Source of the DNA: an uncultured Sutterella sp.
GTDB lineage: Bacteria > Pseudomonadota > Gammaproteobacteria > Burkholderiales > Burkholderiaceae_F
Direction of reading: 5' to 3'
DNA length: 11,877 nucleotides
Assembly (NCBI GenBank): GCA_900553105.1
Contig: USCE01000023.1
Location: forward strand, 1 to 11,877
Position numbers and translations under genes: made by a program. Shown in pieces: positions 1 through 6,636 of this stretch (position 1 is the first letter of the stretch; every line of letters begins with the position of its first letter). A model generated the notes under the pieces. It had not been told where the DNA came from and searched no databases. It saw only the letters and a list, made by a program, of their open reading frames with translations.

Positions 1-47
1 GAGATAGGCTCCGGTCTCGTGGGCTCGGAGATGTGTATAAGAGACAG
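1..47. other. Illumina Nextera i7-side adapter (not genomic)
   Basis: Positions 14-47 are identical to the 34-nt Nextera transposase read-2 adapter, ending in the Tn5 mosaic end AGATGTGTATAAGAGACAG (29-47). Positions 1-5 (GAGAT) match the end of the P7 flow-cell primer, and 6-13 (AGGCTCCG) occupy exactly the place of the 8-base i7 index; from memory it corresponds to Nextera index N720 (read as CGGAGCCT). Genomic sequence therefore begins at 48. This is library-construction sequence left in the assembly and should be trimmed. Confidence 0.98.
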
Positions 48-523
48 CTCTGAAAGACGACGGTCTTGTCCGACCGATTCAAATGGTGCCTGATTCATTG
101 ACCTTGTCTGAGATGTTGGACGTTTTCAAGCGTACTCACTCCGATATTGCCGTCATCATCAACGAATACGCTCTCGTTGTCGGCATTATCACTCTTAATG
201 ACGTGATGAGTACCGTGATGGGTGACTTGGTCAATACGGAAGAAGACTCTCTCATTATTGAGCGTGATGACGGCTCCTGGCTGGTCGACGGCTCTACGCC
301 CGTTGACGATTTGGAGCGTTTATTAGGCTTTGACAGTCTTCCTGATGACTCTACTTACGAGACCGTTGCCGGTTTCATGATGTATATGTTGCGCAAGATT
401 CCCAAACGGACAGATCGCATTGTTTACAAAGGATATCGCTTTGAAGTCATTGACGTTGACAACAACAAAGTCGACCAAGTATTGGTCTCGGTAATCAAAC
501 CGGAGAACGCGAAAACCGCTTAA
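48..523 (+). CDS. CorC/HlyC (CNNM-type) CBS-domain membrane protein, C-terminal fragment
   Basis: The 5' end is missing, cut by adapter. The frame is open from the first genomic codon (50-52), so the ATG at 83 is an internal methionine and not the start. About 157 residues remain. The first ~65 form a second CBS repeat, with the family pattern IAVIINEYALVVGIITLNDV. After an acidic stretch (NTEEDS) comes the CorC/HlyC transporter-associated domain, ending in YKGYRFEVIDVDNNKVDQVLV, the usual close of this family. The missing N-terminal part should hold a DUF21/CNNM membrane domain. Relatives include E. coli YfjD, YtfL/PaeA and CorC, linked to Mg2+/Co2+ or polyamine export; the substrate cannot be told from this fragment. 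The gene converges on topB and ends just before a shared terminator. Family confident, exact paralogue not. Confidence 0.85.
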
Positions 524-551
524 ATATGTTCTTCATTCGCCCGCTCCGAAA

Positions 552-586
552 AAAATGCTCCCAAGATGTTTTCAAGGGAGCATTTT
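552..586. terminator. Bidirectional intrinsic terminator between the CorC-like gene and topB
   Basis: A perfect 11-bp stem (AAAATGCTCCC 552-562 / GGGAGCATTTT 576-586) encloses a 13-nt loop in the 85-bp gap between two convergent genes. On the plus strand the U-tract is short (TTTT then ATTG). Read on the minus strand the hairpin is followed by seven Ts (complement of the A-run from 549), so it should stop topB transcription more efficiently than the plus-strand transcript. Judged by eye; no folding energy was calculated. Confidence 0.85.
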
Positions 587-607
587 ATTGTATCAATACA
601 CAGTGTT

Positions 608-3094
608 TTAAGACTCGGCGGCCTTCTTTTTGGCTGTTTTTTCTCGAGGTGTCGGGACTTTCTTTTGTGTAAATTCAAATCCTACTTTACCTGCTTTGTC
701 TAAAACCAACATTGCGGCAAACTTGCGCTTCGTTCGATTACTAACGAAGTCGGCAAGCTCATCGCTTTTACCGTCTGTCAAAAGCTTTCGAGCCTGCTCA
801 ACGTCGATGGGTTGTTGCAAAATCGTTTTTCCGATTCTAAAGTCGCATGCCTTATCAAATGTCTTCACACAAGCATAGCCTTTAGGGCTATCAACGACAT
901 CGCTGCCGCACTTTGGACACTTTCCCACCACCTCAAGCGTGCTCACATCAACGGGTTCATCACCTTCTTTAGCTACACTTTCAAACTCAAACTCCAACCG
1001 GAATTCGTCATTAATCTTTAACTTTGAAGCAAAAGGACGACCTAACTTACTGATAAAACCGTCTAGCGGACCGATTTCCCCTTGAGCCAGTAACGCTTCG
1101 ACTTCAGAGACTTCAAAAGTACGTCCGCCCGGGTGTTTGGGCAAACTGAAATCACACGATGTACAGGCAAATCGACGATAATTTTCAACAATTTCACCGC
1201 CGCACTTCGGGCAAGGGCTCTTCAAATGCGCCGGGTTCTCAATCGGCACAGTATCTCCCTCGTAGCGCTTGGCCTGCTCGACAATTGTCTCGGTCATTGA
1301 ACGAATCTCTTTCATGAAAACATCACGCGACAATGTGCCTTTTTCAATTTGAGCAAGCTTATATTCCCATTCGCCTGTCAGCTCCGGCTCAGACAATTCT
1401 GAAATACCTAAGCCTTTCAAAAGAGCAAAGAGTTGACGTGCCTTATAGGTCGGGCAAAGATCTCTACCATCTCGACGAAGATATTTTTGAAGTAAAAGAC
1501 CTTCAATGATTGCCGCTCGTGTTGCAGGAGTTCCAAGTCCCTTGCCAGCCATCGCCTCGCGCAACTCACCTTCCTCAACAAGCTTACCCGCCCCTTCCAT
1601 AGCCGACAGAAGCGTGGCTTCGGTGTATCGAACAGGTGGTTTCGTAGCCTTTTCCTCCGTAAGTGCCTTTTGTACCGCGACGGTCTCGTTTTCTTTCACC
1701 GGCACAAGAGATTCCGCATCCTCGACTTCTCGGCCATACACTTCGAGCCAACCGGCTTTCACAAGCACCTTACCTTCAGTCTTCAGGCTTTGCCCTGCTA
1801 CCGATGTGATTCGAGTCGTAACGTCATACTCCGCAGCCGGGAAAAATACTGCCAAAAAGCGCTTGACTACAAGGTCATAGATCTTTTCTTCAGCCTCGGT
1901 AAGTTTTTTTGGAGCCTGAAGCGTCGGAATAATGGCAAAGTGATCCGAGATTTTCGAGTTATCGAAAATACGCTTACTAGGCTTAACCCAACGATGCGCT
2001 TGAATTGCTCCTACGCTACTGACATAGCGAGGACTTTCTTTAAGCATTTCCAACGTCTCATTGACCGTCCCCAGATAATCCTCTGGCAAAGCTCGCGCAT
2101 CCGTTCTAGGGTAAGTTAATGCCTTATGCTTTTCATACAGCGCCTGGGCCAAAGCCAATGTTGTTTTCGCCGAAAAGCCGAATCGATTATTTGCTTCACG
2201 TTGCAAGCTCGTCAAATCAAAAAGTAGCGGCGACAATTGCGTTGTACGCTTGGCCGACTGCTTGACTGTAGCCGGTTGCCCTGAAATCAATTGACCAATA
2301 CACTCAGCTTCTTCTTTAGACCAGATACGCTCGGCCTTCTGATGAGGGTCTTTCTCATTCTTTTTAAACGTCGGATCAAACCAAACAGCTCCATACTGAC
2401 CGGCTTCGCATTGAACCTCTGCGTGTACTTCCCAATACGGGCGGCTCACAAAGGAATTGATCTTTTCTTCGCGCTCCATGACAATCGCCAAAGTCGGCGT
2501 CTGTACACGACCAACCGTCGTCAAGAAAAAGCCGCCATCTTTACTGTTGAAGGCCGTCATTGCGCGAGTACCGTTGATCCCTACAAGCCAATCCGCCTCG
2601 GAGCGCGAACGTGCCGCATCAGCCAAATTCTGCATCTCTGCATCCGTGCGCAAATGTGCGAACGCATCTCGAATAGCCGAGGGAGTCATCGATTGCAACC
2701 ACAGCCGTTCAATTGGCTTTTTACACTTCGCCGCCTGAATAATGTATCGGAATATCAACTCGCCTTCGCGTCCGGCATCACAAGCATTGATCACACCGGT
2801 AATATCCGTACGTTTTAAAAGACGCTTGAGCGTCTTGAGTCGATCTTCGGTCTTTTTAATGGGCTTTAAATCAAACGACGGAGGCAACATCGGCAAGTGA
2901 GTAAAGGTCCACTTCCCACGCTTAACATCGTATTTTTCGGGCACCGCAAGCTCTAAAAGGTGACCCACAGCAGAACTGACAACGTAGTGCTCGCCTTCAA
3001 AATAATCTTTCTCGCGTGTCATGCCGCCTAAGGCTTTCGCAATATCGCTTGCCACCGACGGTTTTTCTGCAATTACTAAAACTTTTTCGCTCAT
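608..3094 (-). CDS. topB: DNA topoisomerase III (type IA)
   Basis: An 828-residue type IA topoisomerase, which passes one DNA strand through a transient break in another via a 5'-phosphotyrosine link; TopB acts mainly in decatenation and recombination/replication intermediate resolution. An N-terminal TOPRIM domain starts VLVIAEKPSVA (5-15) and carries GHLLEL and CDAGREGEL (105-113). The catalytic tyrosine is Y328 in ALTYPRTD, and GLGTPATRA lies at 520-528. The C-terminal third holds two zinc-ribbon-like modules (C628/C631/C644/C647 and C726/C729/C742/C750), each followed by a topoisomerase C-terminal repeat, then a basic Lys-rich tail; the shorter E. coli TopB lacks these ribbons. The DxDxE motif reads DAGRE, with Gly for the second Asp, as in the DAGREGE subgroup (for example Bacillus TopB), so it is not evidence of inactivity. 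The start ATG fits the family's usual N-terminus, though its Shine-Dalgarno (GGA) is weak. dprA lies 89 bp upstream on the same strand. Confidence 0.96.
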   Translation of the reverse strand: MSEKVLVIAEKPSVASDIAKALGGMTREKDYFEGEHYVVSSAVGHLLELAVPEKYDVKRGKWTFTHLPMLPPSFDLKPIKKTEDRLKTLKRLLKRTDITGVINACDAGREGELIFRYIIQAAKCKKPIERLWLQSMTPSAIRDAFAHLRTDAEMQNLADAARSRSEADWLVGINGTRAMTAFNSKDGGFFLTTVGRVQTPTLAIVMEREEKINSFVSRPYWEVHAEVQCEAGQYGAVWFDPTFKKNEKDPHQKAERIWSKEEAECIGQLISGQPATVKQSAKRTTQLSPLLFDLTSLQREANNRFGFSAKTTLALAQALYEKHKALTYPRTDARALPEDYLGTVNETLEMLKESPRYVSSVGAIQAHRWVKPSKRIFDNSKISDHFAIIPTLQAPKKLTEAEEKIYDLVVKRFLAVFFPAAEYDVTTRITSVAGQSLKTEGKVLVKAGWLEVYGREVEDAESLVPVKENETVAVQKALTEEKATKPPVRYTEATLLSAMEGAGKLVEEGELREAMAGKGLGTPATRAAIIEGLLLQKYLRRDGRDLCPTYKARQLFALLKGLGISELSEPELTGEWEYKLAQIEKGTLSRDVFMKEIRSMTETIVEQAKRYEGDTVPIENPAHLKSPCPKCGGEIVENYRRFACTSCDFSLPKHPGGRTFEVSEVEALLAQGEIGPLDGFISKLGRPFASKLKINDEFRLEFEFESVAKEGDEPVDVSTLEVVGKCPKCGSDVVDSPKGYACVKTFDKACDFRIGKTILQQPIDVEQARKLLTDGKSDELADFVSNRTKRKFAAMLVLDKAGKVGFEFTQKKVPTPREKTAKKKAAES

Positions 3095-3183
3095 TTTTAG
3101 TCCAAACTTGAGAATCTCTCAAAAAATGCTTTTTTAGAGTAGCAACTTTATAGGGGATATTTGCAAATTTTCTGCGAACTTTT

Positions 3184-4065
3184 TTAAATATTGTTCAAAT
3201 TTATCTCAAATAAGATATCATCTACCGACTCGACTAGTCGAGCCCCCTGCTTAATCAATTGATGACATCCTTTGCTTAGTGGTGAGTGAATTGACCCCGG
3301 AACAGCCATGACCGTTCGGTTCACATCGGCCATTTCCCGCATTAGTGTCAAGCTTTTGGCTCTTGCTGCGGCTTGCACTACAACAAAATATTCGCAACAG
3401 GCCGCAAGCAATCTATGCCGAGCTCGCCAAAGCGCCTCATCGTCACGAGCGAAACCAACCAAACTCAAAGCCAATCCGTCATTAGCAACAAATGACGATT
3501 GTTGTGCAATTTTAGGATCTGATAAAGAAATTTTTGAAACATATACCAAATGTTGCGGGCAACTTTTCAATGCAGCAATAAGCGCATGACGCTCAATCCC
3601 TTCAGCATCACCTTGCACAAGACTAATCGGCTTTCTAGCCAAAACTTGGGCCCAAGATTGAGCAATCTGTATCCCTTCCTGGTTCGGATTTTCAGATCCG
3701 GTAAGCGACAACGTAGGACCAACCAATAAATCAACATTGCCCATAGCCAATACCGCTAACGGTGGCTCGGGAACCGTGAGAAATCGGGACGGATAATCTG
3801 GATCAGCCAAAGTAATCAAGCGCGCATTTGGAGAAATAGCTAGCCAAGACAGTATTTGCTCGATATCAGCCCGTGTTTGAGTGTCAGGATGTCTCAAACG
3901 AGAGGCTAACGGCTGAGGAATTAGCGTGCTGAGTTTAGTCGTTGTTAACGATAAAACATTTTGCGGCTCACCAAATTCAGACAAAAGAGCATGAGCACTC
4001 TGCATATCCATGCCGGGCGTCAATGCTAGGCGTAGCCAACCTTCCGCAACCGTCTCGTTATACAT
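3184..4065 (-). CDS. dprA: Divergent DprA/Smf family protein
   Basis: DprA loads RecA on incoming single-stranded DNA in natural transformation. I place the start at the ATG whose codon lies at 4063-4065 (293 residues), because it has GAGG six bases upstream and the protein then begins MYNETVAEGWLRLALTPG, as DprA usually does. A longer reading from a TTG at 4104 lacks such a site. In this numbering, the N-terminal helix-hairpin part (1-90) and the sequence DPDYPSRF (88-95) are recognisable. The end of the Rossmann fold is well kept: AVPGSIHSPLSKGCHQLIKQGARLVESVDDIL (254-285). The core between has drifted: GSR reads GSEN, SGxAxGID reads QGDAEGIE, and FPxRNRIIAGL reads LWRARHRLLAACC. No C-terminal winged-helix domain follows. 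Family membership is secure; DNA-loading activity is doubtful. Confidence 0.87.
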   Translation of the reverse strand: MYNETVAEGWLRLALTPGMDMQSAHALLSEFGEPQNVLSLTTTKLSTLIPQPLASRLRHPDTQTRADIEQILSWLAISPNARLITLADPDYPSRFLTVPEPPLAVLAMGNVDLLVGPTLSLTGSENPNQEGIQIAQSWAQVLARKPISLVQGDAEGIERHALIAALKSCPQHLVYVSKISLSDPKIAQQSSFVANDGLALSLVGFARDDEALWRARHRLLAACCEYFVVVQAAARAKSLTLMREMADVNRTVMAVPGSIHSPLSKGCHQLIKQGARLVESVDDILFEINLNNI

Positions 4066-4071
4066 GACCTG

Positions 4072-4075
4072 CCTC
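4072..4075 (-). promoter_or_regulatory. Shine-Dalgarno deciding the dprA start
   Basis: Read on the minus strand, GAGG stands six bases before the ATG at 4065-4063. The alternative TTG start at 4104 has no comparable site. The choice shortens DprA by 13 residues and widens the divergent dprA/def gap to 76 bp. Confidence 0.65.
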
Positions 4076-4091
4076 GCAACATCGTTTGCGC

Positions 4092-4097
4092 TAAAAT
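4092..4097 (+). promoter_or_regulatory. Candidate -10 box for def
   Basis: TAAAAT lies 44 bases before the def GTG in the divergent dprA/def gap and differs from TATAAT at one base. The hexamer at the right distance upstream (CTGCCT) is a poor -35, so this is a weak candidate. A GC-tolerant or activator-dependent promoter in this gap is required in any case, because def has no plus-strand gene upstream. Confidence 0.3.
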
Positions 4098-4131
4098 CAC
4101 GCAATCAACAACTTTATTGAATTCCTATCTT

Positions 4132-4135
4132 GGAG
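4132..4135 (+). promoter_or_regulatory. Shine-Dalgarno deciding the def start
   Basis: GGAG lies six bases before the GTG at 4142. The in-frame TTG at 4130 overlaps this same site (TTGGAG) and has no site of its own, so it is unlikely to be the start. Confidence 0.7.
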
Positions 4136-4141
4136 AAATCC

Positions 4142-4654
4142 GTGGCTATTTTACCGATTGTGCAATTTCCTGATCCGATTTTAGAAAAACCGTGTGCTGA
4201 AATTACGGAAATCACGGCCGATGTTCGTCAACTTGCTACGGATATGGCAGAAACCATGTATAAAGCCCCCGGTGTCGGACTGGCTGCACCTCAAATCGGT
4301 CAAAGCTTGCGCATGGTTGTTATTGATGTCAGCGAGGATAAAAACAATCTTCTCACGCTCATTAATCCTGAAATTATTGAGTTTGGTGAAGAAGTCTGTA
4401 CAGGCGAAGAAGGTTGTCTGTCTTTGCCGGGCATTTGGGAAAAAGTTGAACGCCACACCGCTGTCACCGTTCGTTATACGGATTTAGAAGGCAAAGAGGT
4501 GACGATGCCTGCCGAAGGGCTCTTAGCCATCTGTATTCAGCACGAACTCGATCATTTAAAGGGCACGGTCTTTATCGATCATTTAAGTCGACTGAAATAT
4601 GACCGCGCCTGCGCAAAACTTAAAAAACGCCGCGCTCAGGCAGCCAAGGCTTAA
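4142..4654 (+). CDS. def: Peptide deformylase
   Basis: Removes the N-terminal formyl group from new proteins, undoing the modification that the nearby fmt product places on initiator Met-tRNA. The metal-dependent hydrolase signatures are all present in order: GVGLAAPQIG (motif 1), EEGCLSLPG (motif 2, metal-binding Cys) and CIQHELDHLKG (motif 3, HExxH metal ligands and catalytic Glu). With the GTG start the protein is about 170 residues, normal for the family, and begins (M)AILPIVQFPDPIL as relatives do. A Lys/Arg-rich tail (KLKKRRAQAAKA) closes it. In Burkholderiales def usually runs straight into fmt; here an oppositely oriented hydrolase gene separates the two. The stop is 3 bp from the stop of that convergent gene. 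Confidence 0.96.
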   Translation: MAILPIVQFPDPILEKPCAEITEITADVRQLATDMAETMYKAPGVGLAAPQIGQSLRMVVIDVSEDKNNLLTLINPEIIEFGEEVCTGEEGCLSLPGIWEKVERHTAVTVRYTDLEGKEVTMPAEGLLAICIQHELDHLKGTVFIDHLSRLKYDRACAKLKKRRAQAAKA

Positions 4655-4657
4655 TAA

Positions 4658-5560
4658 TTATTCCTTGTAACGGTGGCAATGTTTTGCCACCTCTCTGACT
4701 ATTTGCTCGATAACTCGATCCGGTAAATCATGTCCCATGCCGTCAATGCCTAACATCCGTGAATTCGGGATATTGCGGGCCACTTCCTCGCCAGCCTTAA
4801 AAGGCAACAACGGATCACTCCTGCCATGAATAACCAAAGTGGGCGCAATAATGCGACATAGCGTCTTTGAGCGATCCCCCGAGGCTAAAATTGCCAGCAA
4901 TTGGCGTGAAGCTGCTGAAAACTGATAACCGCTTTGTACAACTGATTTTGCAACACCGCGAATAAGTCCTTCATCGTAAGAACCCTGAGGCGAACCAATG
5001 ACTTTAAACATCGCCTTAAAGTACCGAGCAACGCTTTCAACATCGTCCTCATGAGCAGGCTTTTTTAAAAGTGTTCTTATAGCATTAAAACTTCCCAACC
5101 CTGTCGAAGGATTACCTGAAGCGCTCATCACGGAAATTAACGACGCTACTCGTTGAGGGTAATTTAAAGCCATCACTTGTGCAATCATGCCTCCCATCGA
5201 CACGCCTAAAACGTGCGCACGACGAATCTCCAAAGTATCGAGCACAGCTTCAGCATCGGCAGCCATATCTTCCAAAGAATAAGGTGCAGAGACATGTTTT
5301 CTGGCTAATGTCCTGGAAATAGCCATTAAAATCTTAAATTTACTGACATTTTCACTTATTTTTGTCGAATACCCGCTATCGCGATTATCAAAAGTAATCA
5401 CACGCAATCCCTGACGCACCAAGCCTTCAATGAAAGACTTCGGCCAAGCCATCAACGGCATTCCAAGCCCCATTACCAATAAAACCGGCGGTGCAGACTC
5501 ATCTCCGTGAACTTCGTAAGCAATTTGAATATTGTCTTTGGTAGTCAAAAACTGCTGCAT
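4658..5560 (-). CDS. Alpha/beta fold hydrolase
   Basis: A 300-residue single-domain alpha/beta hydrolase. Visible elements: the oxyanion-hole region VLLVMGLGMPLMAWP (26-40), DNRDSGYS (58-65), the nucleophile elbow GVSMGG with Ser121, and the acid and base of the triad in GRSDPLLP (Asp249) and GMGHDLP (His277). A variable cap lies around 145-225. No signal peptide or membrane segment is visible, so it is probably cytoplasmic. The DNRDxGxS/GVSMGGMIAQ pattern is typical of esterase and enol-lactonase-like relatives, but the substrate cannot be inferred. The ATG has GAGG five bases upstream. It lies between def and fmt in the opposite direction, an unusual place, with nothing in the sequence linking it to formyl-methionine processing. 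Family confident, function unknown. Confidence 0.9.
   Translation of the reverse strand: MQQFLTTKDNIQIAYEVHGDESAPPVLLVMGLGMPLMAWPKSFIEGLVRQGLRVITFDNRDSGYSTKISENVSKFKILMAISRTLARKHVSAPYSLEDMAADAEAVLDTLEIRRAHVLGVSMGGMIAQVMALNYPQRVASLISVMSASGNPSTGLGSFNAIRTLLKKPAHEDDVESVARYFKAMFKVIGSPQGSYDEGLIRGVAKSVVQSGYQFSAASRQLLAILASGDRSKTLCRIIAPTLVIHGRSDPLLPFKAGEEVARNIPNSRMLGIDGMGHDLPDRVIEQIVREVAKHCHRYKE
4672..4691. terminator. Perfect hairpin just past the def stop, within the hydrolase 3' coding end
   Basis: GGTGGCAA (4672-4679) and TTGCCACC (4684-4691) form a perfect 8-bp stem with a 4-nt loop, 17 bases downstream of the def stop. It lies within the last codons of the convergent hydrolase gene (around its HCHRYKE end). 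No T-run follows on either strand, so a factor-independent stop is not assured. It could still stabilise the def mRNA 3' end, mark a Rho-linked 3' end, or limit collision between the two convergent transcripts. Confidence 0.4.
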
Positions 5561-5676
5561 ATGTCCCTCTGCTTTCTTTGTGAGTAGTGTATCGCTTAAC
5601 CAACATTTTTTTACGTTTAAAAGAAAATTTCTTCACAAAAACGGATTGATTCGCCTCAAAACACTAAAATAGAGGG
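5561..5676. promoter_or_regulatory. Divergent intergenic region between the hydrolase gene and fmt
   Basis: This 116-bp AT-rich gap must hold the promoters of both genes. It contains an inverted repeat TTTGTGA (5577-5583) / TCACAAA (5633-5639) and a nested near-palindrome AAGAAAATTTCTT (5621-5633). The hydrolase Shine-Dalgarno (GAGGGA on the minus strand) is next to 5561. I cannot identify a convincing -35/-10 pair for the hydrolase. Confidence 0.4.
5665..5670 (+). promoter_or_regulatory. Candidate -10 box for fmt, possibly giving a leaderless mRNA
   Basis: TAAAAT ends six bases before the fmt ATG. A transcript from it would start at or next to the ATG. No good -35 stands 16-18 bases upstream. 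The only purine-rich element before the ATG (AGAGGG, 5671-5676) abuts the start codon, too close to act as a normal ribosome-binding site. Confidence 0.3.
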
Positions 5677-6636
5677 ATGAAAATCATATTTGCTGGAACT
5701 CCCCCCTTTGCCGCCCGAGCCCTTGAGGCTCTTATTGAAGCCGGTCACGATGTTTGTTTGGTTCTTTCGCAACCGGACAGACCGAGCGGTCGCGGCATGA
5801 AATTAACCCCTTCAGCTGTCAAGTCAGTGGCTCTTGCCCATGACATTGCCGTTGTTACACCATTGACATTATCGCTTCGTAAAGCCCCAGAAGAGGCCGC
5901 AGCCATGCATGATTTACTTCGTGCTCAAAATGCTGATCTCATGGTTGTTGCTGCTTACGGCATGATCTTGCCGCAAGTTGTACTGGACATTCCCAAAGGG
6001 ATCGGCCCCGATGCCAGTGTCAAATGCATCAACATCCATGCCAGCCTGCTTCCTCGTTGGCGTGGTGCAGCCCCTATCACACGAGCCATTGAAGCCGGGG
6101 ACTCTCATTTCGGCGTCACGCTTATGAAGATGGATGCCGGGCTTGATACCGGACCGATGCTTGCTAAAGAACGCTTTATCATGGCTGCCGATGAAACAAC
6201 GCAGACGCTTACTGACAAAGTCACAGCGCTAGGTGCTCGCATGTTAGTGCAGTTGCTTCAAGAGCCCGATAAAATCACCACCACAAAGCAGCCTGAAGAG
6301 GGAGTCACTTACGCTCATAAGATATCCAAGGAAGAAGGTCTCATTGACTTTTCGCAGTCGGCGGCTGTTGTTGAGCGAAAAATTCGTGCCTATACACCAT
6401 TTCCATCTTCTTATGCCAAACATAAGGACACGGTGATTAAAATTTGGCAGGCACACATCGTTGACATGCAAGGAACACCCGGCGAGATTTTGCGTGCCGA
6501 CAAAAACGGCGTTGTCATCGCCTGCGGTCAGGATGCCATCTGTGCAACAGTATTGCAACGCCCTGGAAAGCCCAAAATGCCCGTAGAAAGCTTTTTACAA
6601 GGCTACGAAATAACAAAAGGAGACATTTTCCAATGA
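5677..6636 (+). CDS. fmt: Methionyl-tRNA formyltransferase
   Basis: Transfers a formyl group from 10-formyl-tetrahydrofolate to the amino group of Met-tRNA(fMet) for translation initiation. The 319 residues have the canonical start MKIIFAGTP, the SQPDRPSGRG loop (31-40), and the folate-site motif CINIHASLLPRWRGAAPI (117-134). The catalytic trio is N119, H121 and D157 (in DAGLDTGPM), with spacing equal to N106/H108/D144 of E. coli shifted by 13. The shift reflects extra residues before the active site, including the stretch KGIGPDASVK (107-116). The C-terminal tRNA-binding domain follows from about 210 (RKIRAYTPFPSSYA, then VESFLQGYEI). It heads the fmt-rsmB-DUF4390-ntrY run; its stop overlaps the rsmB start by four bases. 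Confidence 0.97.
   Translation: MKIIFAGTPPFAARALEALIEAGHDVCLVLSQPDRPSGRGMKLTPSAVKSVALAHDIAVVTPLTLSLRKAPEEAAAMHDLLRAQNADLMVVAAYGMILPQVVLDIPKGIGPDASVKCINIHASLLPRWRGAAPITRAIEAGDSHFGVTLMKMDAGLDTGPMLAKERFIMAADETTQTLTDKVTALGARMLVQLLQEPDKITTTKQPEEGVTYAHKISKEEGLIDFSQSAAVVERKIRAYTPFPSSYAKHKDTVIKIWQAHIVDMQGTPGEILRADKNGVVIACGQDAICATVLQRPGKPKMPVESFLQGYEITKGDIFQ

Noticed and set aside
2760..2790. TopB TOPRIM motif has Gly in place of the second Asp (DAGRE, not DPDRE)
   Set aside because: It looked like a broken metal site, but DAGREGE is a known form in a TopB subgroup such as Bacillus, and Y328 and the other motifs are intact.
1506..2818. Long plus-strand open frames opposite topB
   Set aside because: They lie antisense to a clearly conserved gene, have low-complexity Ser/Thr/Arg-rich translations, and match no family.
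3111..3135. Short symmetric elements upstream of topB (TGAGAnnnTCTCA-like and AAAAAATGCTTTTTT)
   Set aside because: Arms are short, A/T-only in one case, and no promoter pair or regulator family can be tied to them.
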